From: Novosphingobium ovatum
GTDB lineage: Bacteria > Pseudomonadota > Alphaproteobacteria > Sphingomonadales > Sphingomonadaceae
Direction of reading: 5' to 3'
DNA length: 64,000 bases
NCBI RefSeq assembly: GCF_009909235.1
Contig: NZ_JAAAPO010000006.1
Location: 95,255-159,254 of the forward strand
In this document: in pieces, positions 45,950 to 54,341 of the stretch
How the letters are laid out: every line of letters begins with the position of its first letter
Position numbering within the stretch: the stretch's first letter is position 1
Made by a program: the position numbers and the translations under genes
Notes under the pieces: generated by a model
Database searches by the model: none
What the model saw: the letters and a program-made list of their open reading frames with translations, nothing else
Told to the model about the DNA's origin: nothing

Positions 45950-46830
45950 CCACGCCAGACGCCTATACGCGCGGGCAGGATGGGGGGGGCCCTGACACGC
46001 CAAAGCGCCTGATCATCACGGCAGATGACTTCGGCGCCGATATTTCGGTGAACGAGGCGGTGGAGCGCGCCCATACCCAGGGCATCCTGACCGCCGCCAG
46101 CCTGATGGTGGGCGGCGCGGCGGTCGAGGATGCGGTGGCCCGCGCCCGCCGCCTGCCGGGACTGGGCGTGGGGCTGCATGTGGTGCTGGCCGATGGCGCG
46201 CCGGTGCTGCCGCCCGAACAGATCCCCGCGCTGGTGGGGCCGGATGGGCGGTTCCCGGCCGACATGTTGCGCACGGCGCTGCGCATCGCGCTGTCCCCCG
46301 CCGCCCGCGCCCAGATGCAGGCCGAAGTCGCCGCGCAATTTGCCGCCTTTGCCGCGACGGGCCTGCCGCTGGACCATGTCAATGCGCATAAACATTTCCA
46401 CCTGCACCCGATGATCGCGGCGGCCATGCTGCGCTGTGGCCGGCAATACGGCCTGCGCGCCATCCGCGTGCCGGCGCAACCCGGTGGCGGGATGATGGCG
46501 GCATGGGCGCGGTTGTTGGCCCGGGGCTGGCGCGCGCGCGGGCTGATGACCAATGACGCGGTGGCCGGCCTGACGCAAAGCGGGGCGTTCGACACGCCCG
46601 CCATGCTGGCCGCGCTGGCCGCCATCGGCCCCGGCCTGACCGAGCTCTATACCCACCCCGCCACGCGCAACGCCTATGACGGCAGCGCGGCAGGCTATCG
46701 TTACCGCGACGAACTGGCCGCGTTGATCGATCCACAGGTGATCGCGGCGGTAGCGGCCTCTGGCGCGCAAACCGGGTCCTTTGCGCGCTGGGCGGACGGC
46801 CCCGTGGCGCAACAGGTGGAGGCCGCGTGA
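45946..46830 (+). CDS. hpnK: HpnK, hopanoid deacetylase (YdjC/ChbG-like)
   Basis: 294 aa if translation starts at the CTG at 45946. The conserved metal motif TADDFG is at residues 26-30, so the start must lie upstream, yet no ATG or GTG exists there; the only standard codon is TTG at 45871, deep inside hpnJ. AAGGAGG sits five bases before CTG and CTGA mirrors the ATGA overlaps of neighbours. HpnK removes acetate from the GlcNAc added by HpnI; VNAHKHFHLHP supplies further metal ligands. Confidence 0.88.
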   Translation: MTTPDAYTRGQDGGGPDTPKRLIITADDFGADISVNEAVERAHTQGILTAASLMVGGAAVEDAVARARRLPGLGVGLHVVLADGAPVLPPEQIPALVGPDGRFPADMLRTALRIALSPAARAQMQAEVAAQFAAFAATGLPLDHVNAHKHFHLHPMIAAAMLRCGRQYGLRAIRVPAQPGGGMMAAWARLLARGWRARGLMTNDAVAGLTQSGAFDTPAMLAALAAIGPGLTELYTHPATRNAYDGSAAGYRYRDELAALIDPQVIAAVAASGAQTGSFARWADGPVAQQVEAA

Positions 46831-48002
46831 TGGCTGGCGTGCTGACTTTGCCGCTGATGTCGGTGGGGCTGATGACGGGCGCCCCCGCGCCTGCCGACAT
46901 GCCCCACCCCACCTCCACGCCGCCGCCCGCGCTGGTGGCCGCGCTGGTGGCCGCCTTGCCCACCGATGGCCCAGTCAGCGCGCCCGACCGTGCCGGACTG
47001 GTGGCCGCGATCCGCGCCAGCAGCGCGCTGCACCCGCCCCATACCCGCACCGATTACGCCGAATGGACCGAGCCGCAACTGGCCCCGGCCGCTGTTCCGC
47101 CCGAAGCCCAGGTGGAGGCAGCCGAAACCGCCCCCGCCGCGCCCGAGGCCGCGCCGCCGCCCGTCAGCCCGCCCGACACCGGGTTTGAAGGGCAGCCCGA
47201 CGAGGGGGCCGAGGCCGACAATCCCGATCCGTTTGAAGGCATGAACCGGCTGTTCTGGGCGATCAATCAGCCGATCGACCGGTTCATCATCCGCCCCATC
47301 GCCATGGTGTACAAAGCGCTCCTGCCCGAGCCGGTCCGCGATGGCATCCACAACATGCTGGCCAATATCTATGTCCCCGGCGTGCTGGCCAATGACATCC
47401 TGCAATTGCGGCCACGCCGGGCGCTGAACACGCTGGGCCGCTTTGCCATCAACTCGACCATCGGCATCGGCGGGATGCTGGACATGGCGCGGCGCAAACC
47501 GTTCAAAATGGTGGGCCACCCCAACGGCTTTTCCGATACGCTGGGCTATTACGGCCTGCCGGACGGAGCCTATCTGTACCTGCCGGTGATGGGGCCTTCC
47601 ACGGTGCGCGATATTCTGGGGCTGGTGGGCGATGCCTTTACCCAGCCGCTGTTGATCGACCGCGTGTCATACACCCGCGTCCGCCAATTGCCACGCAACC
47701 GCCAGATCTCGTCGGTCTCGACGGTGATGGAGCTGTCGACCTTTGGCGCGACGGTGCTGGTGGTGGACGGGCTGGACCAGCGGGCGCGGGCCGATGGCGA
47801 TTTGCGCACACTGCTGCGCGGCTCGGTTGATCCCTATGCGGCGCTGCGTTCGTCCTATCTGCAATCGCGCGCGGGCGAAGTGGCAATGTTGAAGGCCAAA
47901 CATGGCGAGGCCCCCGCCCTGCCCGGCGGTCTGGACGACCCGCTGGAAGACCCCGCGCCGCCCGCCCCGGCAGAGCCAGCCCCTGCGCCGGTTGCTCAAT
48001 AG
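46830..48002 (+). CDS. MlaA/VacJ-like outer-membrane lipid transport protein
   Basis: 390 aa from ATG 46830, one base overlapping hpnK; a GTG directly before is possible. The MlaA domain starts at DPFEGMNR (133-140), followed by INQPIDRFIIRP, GVLANDILQ, LGRFAINSTIGIGGMLDMA and LGYYGLPDGAYLYLPVMGPS. MlaA normally removes phospholipids from the outer leaflet with MlaC. Here about 130 Ala/Pro-rich residues precede the domain and no lipobox cysteine is present, unlike classical MlaA. Sitting between hpnK and hpnN, it may move hopanoids. Confidence 0.9.
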   Translation: MAGVLTLPLMSVGLMTGAPAPADMPHPTSTPPPALVAALVAALPTDGPVSAPDRAGLVAAIRASSALHPPHTRTDYAEWTEPQLAPAAVPPEAQVEAAETAPAAPEAAPPPVSPPDTGFEGQPDEGAEADNPDPFEGMNRLFWAINQPIDRFIIRPIAMVYKALLPEPVRDGIHNMLANIYVPGVLANDILQLRPRRALNTLGRFAINSTIGIGGMLDMARRKPFKMVGHPNGFSDTLGYYGLPDGAYLYLPVMGPSTVRDILGLVGDAFTQPLLIDRVSYTRVRQLPRNRQISSVSTVMELSTFGATVLVVDGLDQRARADGDLRTLLRGSVDPYAALRSSYLQSRAGEVAMLKAKHGEAPALPGGLDDPLEDPAPPAPAEPAPAPVAQ

Positions 48003-49048
48003 GCGCGGCGGGCCCGCGCGCGGTATTCCAGCCAGGGCCACAGCAACAGCGCCAGCCCGAACGCCACATCGCGCAACCGCAGCACCAGTGACAGCGCCAG
48101 CGCCTGTGGCGCGGCCACGCCCAGCGCCGCGCCCGCCAGGACCGCCGCGCCTTCCTGCATCACCAGCCCGCCGGGGACGAAAAACAGGATCATCCGCGCC
48201 GAAGTGGCCGCCGCCTCGATCGCCAGCGCGTCAAACAGCGAGAGGTTCAGCCCGAACACCCCCGCCGCCAGCCACACCTGCACGCCCGACAGCCCCCACG
48301 CGATGAAATGCAGCCCCACCGCCAGCGGCAGGCCCGCCTTTTGCCGTGTCAGCTCGCGGCGCATCAGATGGCTTTCGGCGCGCAGGATGCGGGCGGGCCG
48401 CGTGCCACGCCAGCGGGCGAAATGGGCCGATCCGCGCCACACGCGCCACCCCGCCCAGCCCGCCCCCGCCGCCAGCGCGAAGCCGCCCGCGATTTGCGCA
48501 TAGGCGGCCCAGCCTCCGCCATGGGCCTGTGCCTGCGCGGCGTGCAGATCGCCTCCGCCCCGCCACCAATGCCACAACACCCAGAACGCCAGCGCCATAT
48601 AGGGCAATTGGGCGATCACCTCGGCCGCAATGTCCAGCGCGCGCAGCGCCACCGCCGCGCGGCCCCGCCCGCCCAGCACGACAACGATCCGCGCGCCGAC
48701 CGCTTCGCCCAGACCGGGGGGAAAGATCAGCAGGTTATGCGCCGCATCGCGCACCAGCCGGGCGATGAAGCTGCGGCCAAAACTGATCCCTACCCCCAGC
48801 GCCTGTTGCGCCGCCGTGCACAGCAGGATCGCCACCAGTTGCACCGGCAGGACGATCAGCACGGCCATCGGGTCGATCGTCCCTACCGCTTCGGCCAGCA
48901 TCTGGCGCAGCGCCGGATTGGCCGCCACCATGCCCAGCAACACCAGCAGCAAGACCAGCGACCCCAGCAGCGCCCCATGGCGGGAGGCGAAAGCGGGGCC
49001 AGCGGCGGCGGCGGTGACGGGGGCAGACGCGGGGGTGGATGTGGTCAT
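47996..49048 (-). CDS. hpnL: HpnL, hopanoid-associated membrane protein
   Basis: 350 aa from ATG 49048. It has about seven or eight membrane spans and the pattern of the lysylphosphatidylglycerol-synthase membrane (flippase-like) superfamily, with a conserved FPPGLGEAVGARIVVVLGGR and FFVPGGLVMQEGAAVLAG. A transport or flipping role is inferred. It is the only minus-strand gene in this plus-strand stretch; it overlaps the MlaA gene end by seven bases and is divergent from hpnN. Confidence 0.88.
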   Translation of the reverse strand: MTTSTPASAPVTAAAAGPAFASRHGALLGSLVLLLVLLGMVAANPALRQMLAEAVGTIDPMAVLIVLPVQLVAILLCTAAQQALGVGISFGRSFIARLVRDAAHNLLIFPPGLGEAVGARIVVVLGGRGRAAVALRALDIAAEVIAQLPYMALAFWVLWHWWRGGGDLHAAQAQAHGGGWAAYAQIAGGFALAAGAGWAGWRVWRGSAHFARWRGTRPARILRAESHLMRRELTRQKAGLPLAVGLHFIAWGLSGVQVWLAAGVFGLNLSLFDALAIEAAATSARMILFFVPGGLVMQEGAAVLAGAALGVAAPQALALSLVLRLRDVAFGLALLLWPWLEYRARARRAY

Positions 49049-49147
49049 GCCCCAGCCCGATAAGGGCCAATGCGGGTTTGGGCAATCCATGCCGCACGCC
49101 TGTGGCCTATTGTCGAAACGGCGGTTTTCCGGCAGGGGCTAATCCTG

Positions 49148-51772
49148 ATGATGTCCGCAAGGTTGCACCAACTGATCCTGATGGCCATCCGCGCCTGCGC
49201 GGGCCGTCCGCTGCGCGCGTTGATGGCGGCGGTGGGGCTGGTGATTGCCTCGCTGGCCTATGTTTCGGTGGCGTTCGACATGACCACCGACACGGGCGAA
49301 CTGATCAGCGCCAAAACACCATGGCGGCAGGACGGCGCCGCGATCGAGGCGGCCTTTCCCCAGATCCGCGATTCGGTGCTGGTGGTGGTGGACGGGCAAA
49401 CCCCCGAATTGGCCGAGGACGCCGCCATCCGCCTGTCCGCCAAACTGGCGCAGGACAAGGCGCATGTGATCGGTGTGCGGCGGCCCGATGGGGGCGCCTT
49501 CTTTGACCAGAACGGCCTGTTGTTCGCCTCTTTGCCCGAGGTGCAGGATACGACCCGTCGACTGATCGACGCACAGCCGTTGCTGGGTGGGCTGGCGGCG
49601 GACCCATCGTTGCGCGGGATTGCCAAGACGCTGGACACGGTGGCTGATGGCGCGCTGCATTCGCCCGCCGATGCGGGCCGTCTGGCCGTGCCGATGCGCG
49701 CTCTGTCGGACGCGATTGACGGCGATCTGGCCGGGCGCAAGACGTTCTTTTCATGGCAGCGGCTGTTTTCCGGGTCGACCGGCACGATGGCGCCCCCCAC
49801 CCGCCGGCTGTTGATGGTCCTGCCGCGCATGCAATATGGCGAGCTGGAACCGGGCGCCGAGGCGGTGGCGGCAATCAGCACCCATGCCGCGCGGCTGGGG
49901 CTGGATGGCGGGCATGGGGTGCGGGTGGGCATCACCGGCGAAGTGCCGCTGGCCGACGAGGAATTCGCCTCGATCCGCGAGGGCATGGGGGTGATCGGCG
50001 CGGTGATGGTGATCGCCATGCTGGTGTGCCTGTGGCTGGCCACCCGGTCGGCGCGCAGCGTGGCGGCGATCCTGATCACCATCGTGGCCGGGCTGGTCAT
50101 CACGCTGGCGCTGGGGCTGTTGGCGGTTGGGCGGCTGAACCTGATCTCGGTGGCGTTCATCCCGCTGTTTGTCGGGCTGGGGGTGGATTTTGGCATTCAG
50201 GTCGCGGTGCGTTTCAACGCCGAGCGACACGGTGGCGCCGATCCGCTGAGCGCGCTGGAACGCATGGCCCACGCCATCGGCGAACCGCTGAGTCTGGCGG
50301 CGGGCGCGATCTTTCTGGCGCTGGGAGCGTTCTTGCCCACCGACTATATCGGCATTGCCGAATTGGGCGTGATCGCGGGCGTGGGGATGGTGATCGCCTT
50401 TGTGCTGAACATCACGCTGTTGCCCGCATTGCTGATCCTGATGCGCCCCGCCGTGCCGGCCGCCCGCGTGGGCTGGGCCGGGGCCGCGCCGATGGACGCA
50501 TGGCTGCACCGCCATCGCCGGTCGATCCTGATCGCCTTTGTCGGCGCGATGGCGTTGTCGATCATGTTGCTGGCGTGGGTGCGGTTTGATTTCAACCCGC
50601 TGCATCTGCGCAACCCGCAATCGCCCGCCATGCGCGAATTGTCCAACCTGATGCGGGACGCCGAGCGCACGCCCAACACCATCGCCGTGCTGTCGCCCAA
50701 TGCGGCGCAGGCCGCCGCGCTGGCCAGCCGGTTGCAGGCCCATCCAGAGGTCGCGCGGGCCATCTCGATCGACAGTTTCGTGCCCGAGGGGCAGGCGTTG
50801 AAGCTGGCGCTGATTTCGGATGCTTCGCTGTTGCTGGACGCGGCGGTGAACCCGTTTGACCTGCCCGCCCCTGCCGATGACGCCAGCACACTGGCCGCGC
50901 TGACCAAGGCATCGGTCAGCCTGAACGCGCTGGCCGATGCGCGTGGCGGGGAACTGGGCGATGCGGCGCGGCGGTTGGCGCGCAGCTTTGCCGCGCTGGC
51001 GGCGGGCACCCCGGCCCAGCGCGCGGCGGCCGAACACACGCTGGTCCCGCCCTTGACGCTGACGCTGGACAAATTGCGCGCCAGCCTGACGGCCAGCGAA
51101 ATCACCCGCGACAACCTGCCGCCCGAACTGGTGGCCGACTGGCTGGCCAAGGACGGGCGGGCGCTGGTGCAGGTGACGCCCGCGGGCAACAGCACCGACA
51201 ACGCCGTGCTGGAACGTTTCACCCGCGTCGTCCGGGCCGAGGCGCCGCGCGCCACCGGCATGCCCATCGCCACGCAGGAGGCCGCCAAGACGGTGGCCTG
51301 GGCCTTCATTCAGGCGGGCATTCTGGCGCTGGTGCTGGTCAGCGGCCTGCTGTGGCTGGTGCTGCGGTCATTGCGTGAGGTGGCCTTTACGCTGGCGCCG
51401 GTGGTGCTGTCGGGGTTCCTGACGCTGGGCACCTGTGTGGTGATCGGGCAACCGCTGAACTTTGCCAATATCATCGCCTTTCCGCTGCTGTTTGGCGTGG
51501 GCGTGGCGTTTCATATCTATTTCGTCATGGCGTGGCGGCGCGGCATCGCCGATCTGTTGCAGACCAGTCTGGCCCGCGCGGTGGTGTGTTCGGCGCTGGC
51601 CACCGGCAGCGCGTTTGGCGCGCTATGGTTCAGCGCGCATCCCGGCACGGCCAGCATGGGTCTGATCCTGATGATCTCGTTGATCTGGACGCTGATCTGT
51701 GCGCTGATCTTTGAACCGGCGCTGTTGGGGCCGGTCCCGGCGGGCACGCCACAGGCGCAAGAGCCGGACTAG
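49148..51772 (+). CDS. hpnN: HpnN, RND-type hopanoid transporter
   Basis: 874 aa from ATG 49148 (49151 is also ATG). An RND exporter of the MmpL/patched type, with a first membrane span, a large periplasmic domain, a five- or six-span block containing IPLFVGLGVDFGIQVAVRFNAER, a second periplasmic domain and a final block with FPLLFGVGVAFHIYFVMAWRR. In Rhodopseudomonas HpnN moves hopanoids to the outer membrane. It is followed after 24 bp by the deacetylase gene. Confidence 0.95.
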   Translation: MMSARLHQLILMAIRACAGRPLRALMAAVGLVIASLAYVSVAFDMTTDTGELISAKTPWRQDGAAIEAAFPQIRDSVLVVVDGQTPELAEDAAIRLSAKLAQDKAHVIGVRRPDGGAFFDQNGLLFASLPEVQDTTRRLIDAQPLLGGLAADPSLRGIAKTLDTVADGALHSPADAGRLAVPMRALSDAIDGDLAGRKTFFSWQRLFSGSTGTMAPPTRRLLMVLPRMQYGELEPGAEAVAAISTHAARLGLDGGHGVRVGITGEVPLADEEFASIREGMGVIGAVMVIAMLVCLWLATRSARSVAAILITIVAGLVITLALGLLAVGRLNLISVAFIPLFVGLGVDFGIQVAVRFNAERHGGADPLSALERMAHAIGEPLSLAAGAIFLALGAFLPTDYIGIAELGVIAGVGMVIAFVLNITLLPALLILMRPAVPAARVGWAGAAPMDAWLHRHRRSILIAFVGAMALSIMLLAWVRFDFNPLHLRNPQSPAMRELSNLMRDAERTPNTIAVLSPNAAQAAALASRLQAHPEVARAISIDSFVPEGQALKLALISDASLLLDAAVNPFDLPAPADDASTLAALTKASVSLNALADARGGELGDAARRLARSFAALAAGTPAQRAAAEHTLVPPLTLTLDKLRASLTASEITRDNLPPELVADWLAKDGRALVQVTPAGNSTDNAVLERFTRVVRAEAPRATGMPIATQEAAKTVAWAFIQAGILALVLVSGLLWLVLRSLREVAFTLAPVVLSGFLTLGTCVVIGQPLNFANIIAFPLLFGVGVAFHIYFVMAWRRGIADLLQTSLARAVVCSALATGSAFGALWFSAHPGTASMGLILMISLIWTLICALIFEPALLGPVPAGTPQAQEPD

Positions 51773-51796
51773 GCCGCAGGACAAACGGGTGCGCAC

Positions 51797-52537
51797 ATGA
51801 CAAAACTGCTTCTGGCCTCGATCCACGATGTGGGTCCCCGCAGCGAAAGCGCGGTGGATCACCTGATCGACATCATGGCGCCGATTCTGGGGGGGATGAA
51901 GCTGGCGATGCTGGTGGTGCCCGACCATTGGGCGCAGGCGCCGCTGGCCGCCGCCCCCGCGTTCCAGACCAAACTGCGCGGCTGGGCCGATCAGGGGGTG
52001 GAGATGTTCGTCCACGGCTGGTTCCACAAGGATCTGGCCGAGCATTCCGGCATGGCCGCGTTCAAGGCCAAGCACATGACCGCCAGCGAGGGCGAGTTTC
52101 TGGGGTTGAGCCAGGACGAAGCCGCCCGCCGCATGGCGGACGGGCGCAAGCTGATCGAGGACATCATCGGCCGCCCGACCACAGGCTTCATCGCGCCGGC
52201 ATGGCTGTATGGGCCGGGCGCGCATGCCGCGCTGGCGCAATCGGGCTTTGCCATGGCCGAGGATCACATGCGCGTCTGGCGTCCCCAGACCGGCGAGGTA
52301 CTGGCTCGCGGCCCCGTCATCACATGGGCCAGCCGCAGCGTCCCGCGCCAGCGCTCCAGCAAATTCTTTGCCGCATTGGCCCGCCACACCCTGCACGGAC
52401 AGCGCGTGGTGCGCATCGCCACCCATCCCGGCGATGTCACCGTACCGTCACTGATCGCGTCCATTCGCGCCACCTATGCCGCTTTTGCCGCGCGCCGTCC
52501 GGCGGCGCGCTATGCCCAACTGATGGGGCCGGTCTGA
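51797..52537 (+). CDS. DUF2334-type polysaccharide deacetylase
   Basis: 246 aa. ASIHDVGPRS near residue 7 carries the metal-binding His-Asp pair, and EMFVHGWFHKD, GFIAPAWLYGPG and the C-terminal VVRIATHPGDV are typical of the NodB/DUF2334 deacetylase group. No signal peptide is seen, so it probably works on a cytosolic or membrane glycolipid substrate. It follows hpnN by 24 bp and may be co-transcribed. The substrate is unknown. Confidence 0.82.
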   Translation: MTKLLLASIHDVGPRSESAVDHLIDIMAPILGGMKLAMLVVPDHWAQAPLAAAPAFQTKLRGWADQGVEMFVHGWFHKDLAEHSGMAAFKAKHMTASEGEFLGLSQDEAARRMADGRKLIEDIIGRPTTGFIAPAWLYGPGAHAALAQSGFAMAEDHMRVWRPQTGEVLARGPVITWASRSVPRQRSSKFFAALARHTLHGQRVVRIATHPGDVTVPSLIASIRATYAAFAARRPAARYAQLMGPV

Positions 52538-52598
52538 AATGTGCCGCAGCCCCCGTGGAGACATCATGAACATCCCCCCCATGCGCGGTTCAGCCTGC

Positions 52599-52619
52599 AT
52601 TAGGGCGCATGGCCCTAAT
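52599..52619. repeat. 8-bp inverted repeat upstream of the membrane protein gene
   Basis: ATTAGGGC (52599-52606) and GCCCTAAT (52612-52619) with loop GCATG lie 60 bp before the start at 52679. No T-run follows, which favours an operator over a terminator. Confidence 0.45.
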
Positions 52620-52678
52620 TCCGCCATGAAAGGGCATCAGGGACGCCCCCGACCCTTTTGGGACAAGGCCGTGAACTG

Positions 52679-53629
52679 ATGACCGACAGCAACAGCACCC
52701 CCGCCGCGTCCCCGGCCACCCCCGCGCCCGAACCGGGCGCCGAGCCTGTGGTCACCACCGCCGACCGATCCAAGCAGCAACGCTGGGCCGAATATCTCTC
52801 GACCGGCATTTCGCTGGCGATGCTGGTGGTCGTGATCCTGAAACTGCGCGAGCTGGATCTGGACAAGATCGTCCAGATGATCCCGCATTCGCCGGTGTTC
52901 TGGATCGTCTTCGCGGTCAATTACATGATGCCGCCGCTGTCCGAATGGGTGATCTATCGCCGTTTGTGGCAGATCCCGCTGTCGGGCATGGGCGCGCTGT
53001 TGCGCAAACAGGTGTCGAACGAACTGCTGCTCTCCTATCTGGGCGAGGTGCAGTTCTATGCCTGGGCGCGGGCGCGGCTGAACATGGTGACGGCCCCGTT
53101 TGGCGCGATCAAGGACATGACGATCCTCTCGGCGCTGACGGGCAATATCGCGACGATGGTGATGCTGGTGTGGGCATGGCCATTTGTGTCCTCGGGCGCG
53201 CTGGGCATGGAAACGCGGCTGGTGTTCAGCTCGCTGGGTGTGGTGCTGGTGACCAGCTTTGTCATCATGCTGTTCCGGCAAAAGCTGTTCACCCTCCCGA
53301 AACGTGAATTGTGGATTATCACCGGCGTGCACTTCTTGCGCATCATCGCCTATGTCGGGCTGACGGCCTTGATGTGGCATCTGGTGCTGCCCGAAGTGAC
53401 CTATGTGATGTGGCTGGTGCTGGCGACGCTGCGCATGCTGATCTCGCGCTTGCCGCTGTTGCCGAACAAGGAAGTGGTGTTTGCCGGGCTGACGGTGTTC
53501 CTTTTGGGGAATGATGCCCAGATTTCGTATCTGTTTACGCTGATGGCGGCGATCTATCCGGTGGCCCATGTGGTGATGGGACTGACGCTGGCCTCGACCC
53601 AAGTGCTAACCTCGCGGAGTGAACGATGA
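52679..53629 (+). CDS. Multi-pass membrane protein, unknown function
   Basis: 316 aa from ATG 52679. About 45 soluble Pro/Ala-rich residues are followed by seven or so hydrophobic segments. The conserved-looking stretch SNELLLSYLGEVQFYAWARA resembles the flippase-like superfamily to which HpnL belongs, but I do not claim membership. It overlaps the next gene as ATGA. The neighbours (deacetylase, DUF2141, glycosyltransferase) suggest a role in handling a glycolipid. Confidence 0.78.
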   Translation: MTDSNSTPAASPATPAPEPGAEPVVTTADRSKQQRWAEYLSTGISLAMLVVVILKLRELDLDKIVQMIPHSPVFWIVFAVNYMMPPLSEWVIYRRLWQIPLSGMGALLRKQVSNELLLSYLGEVQFYAWARARLNMVTAPFGAIKDMTILSALTGNIATMVMLVWAWPFVSSGALGMETRLVFSSLGVVLVTSFVIMLFRQKLFTLPKRELWIITGVHFLRIIAYVGLTALMWHLVLPEVTYVMWLVLATLRMLISRLPLLPNKEVVFAGLTVFLLGNDAQISYLFTLMAAIYPVAHVVMGLTLASTQVLTSRSER

Positions 53630-54162
53630 GCGCATTGCTTGCCCTGATCCCCCTGCTGGCCGCTGACGCGCCCAAGCCGTCGGTGCCGCTGCCCTCCACG
53701 CCCGAACTGGGCAAGGCCGAAGGCAAATGCCGCCCCGGTGAAAGCGGCCCCTCGCTGATGGTCGAGGTCGTCGGCCTGAAGGACCGCACCGGGCGGCTTA
53801 AGCTGGAAATCTATCCCAATAACGACGCCGATTTCCTGATGGACGACAATGTGCTGGTCTATCAGGGCAAGGCGTTCCGCCGGGTCGAGGAAGACCTGCC
53901 GCCCACCGGGCCCGTGCGCCTGTGCATCCGCGTGCCCGCGCCCGGCACCTATTCGCTGATGCTGCTGCATGACCGCGACAACAACCGCAAGTTCGGCTGG
54001 TGGGTGGATGGCATCGGCTTTGGCTCGAATCCGCGTCTGGGCTGGAGCAAGCCCAAGGCCGCCCATACCGGCGTGGCCGTGGGCGCGGGGCCAACCCCCA
54101 CGCGCGTCGTGCTGAACTATCGCAGCGGGCTGGGCGTCGCGCCGATCGACGGCGCGCGCTGA
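53626..54162 (+). CDS. DUF2141 secreted protein
   Basis: 178 aa, starting inside the preceding gene's stop (ATGA). A short hydrophobic leader (MSALLALIPLLAADA) precedes the DUF2141 beta domain, with VVGLKDRTGRLKLEIYP, VRLCIRVPAPGTYSLMLLHD and the acidic loop DRDNNRKFGWWVDGIGFGSNP. Exported, function unknown. It is the second DUF2141 member here; the other follows dxs. Confidence 0.83.
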   Translation: MSALLALIPLLAADAPKPSVPLPSTPELGKAEGKCRPGESGPSLMVEVVGLKDRTGRLKLEIYPNNDADFLMDDNVLVYQGKAFRRVEEDLPPTGPVRLCIRVPAPGTYSLMLLHDRDNNRKFGWWVDGIGFGSNPRLGWSKPKAAHTGVAVGAGPTPTRVVLNYRSGLGVAPIDGAR

Positions 54163-54174
54163 CATATCGACCAA

Positions 54175-54196
54175 GAGGGCGGGACATCCCGCCCTC
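54175..54196. terminator. Hairpin after the DUF2141 gene
   Basis: GAGGGCGGGA and TCCCGCCCTC are exact reverse complements separated by CA, 12 bp after the stop codon. The lack of a T-run leaves the terminator role uncertain. Confidence 0.5.
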
Positions 54197-54341
54197 GCGC
54201 CAATGGTGCGGGCAGGAGATCCCTCCCCCCTCTTGCCAATCCGCCACGTTGGGCGCATGAGAACGCCCGCGCGACAGGCTCGGCCCAACCGGCCGCCTGC
54301 GCCATCGGTTGGCCCAAACGGATGAAGGCTGTGGCTGGGGC

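Noticed and set aside
46130..46414. Other-frame coding region inside hpnK
   Set aside because: Arg/Pro/Cys-rich shadow of the true frame.
52655..52672. Further GTCCC-N5-GGGAC site
   Set aside because: GACCC TTTT GGGAC has a 4-bp spacer and a mismatch, so it does not fit the motif.
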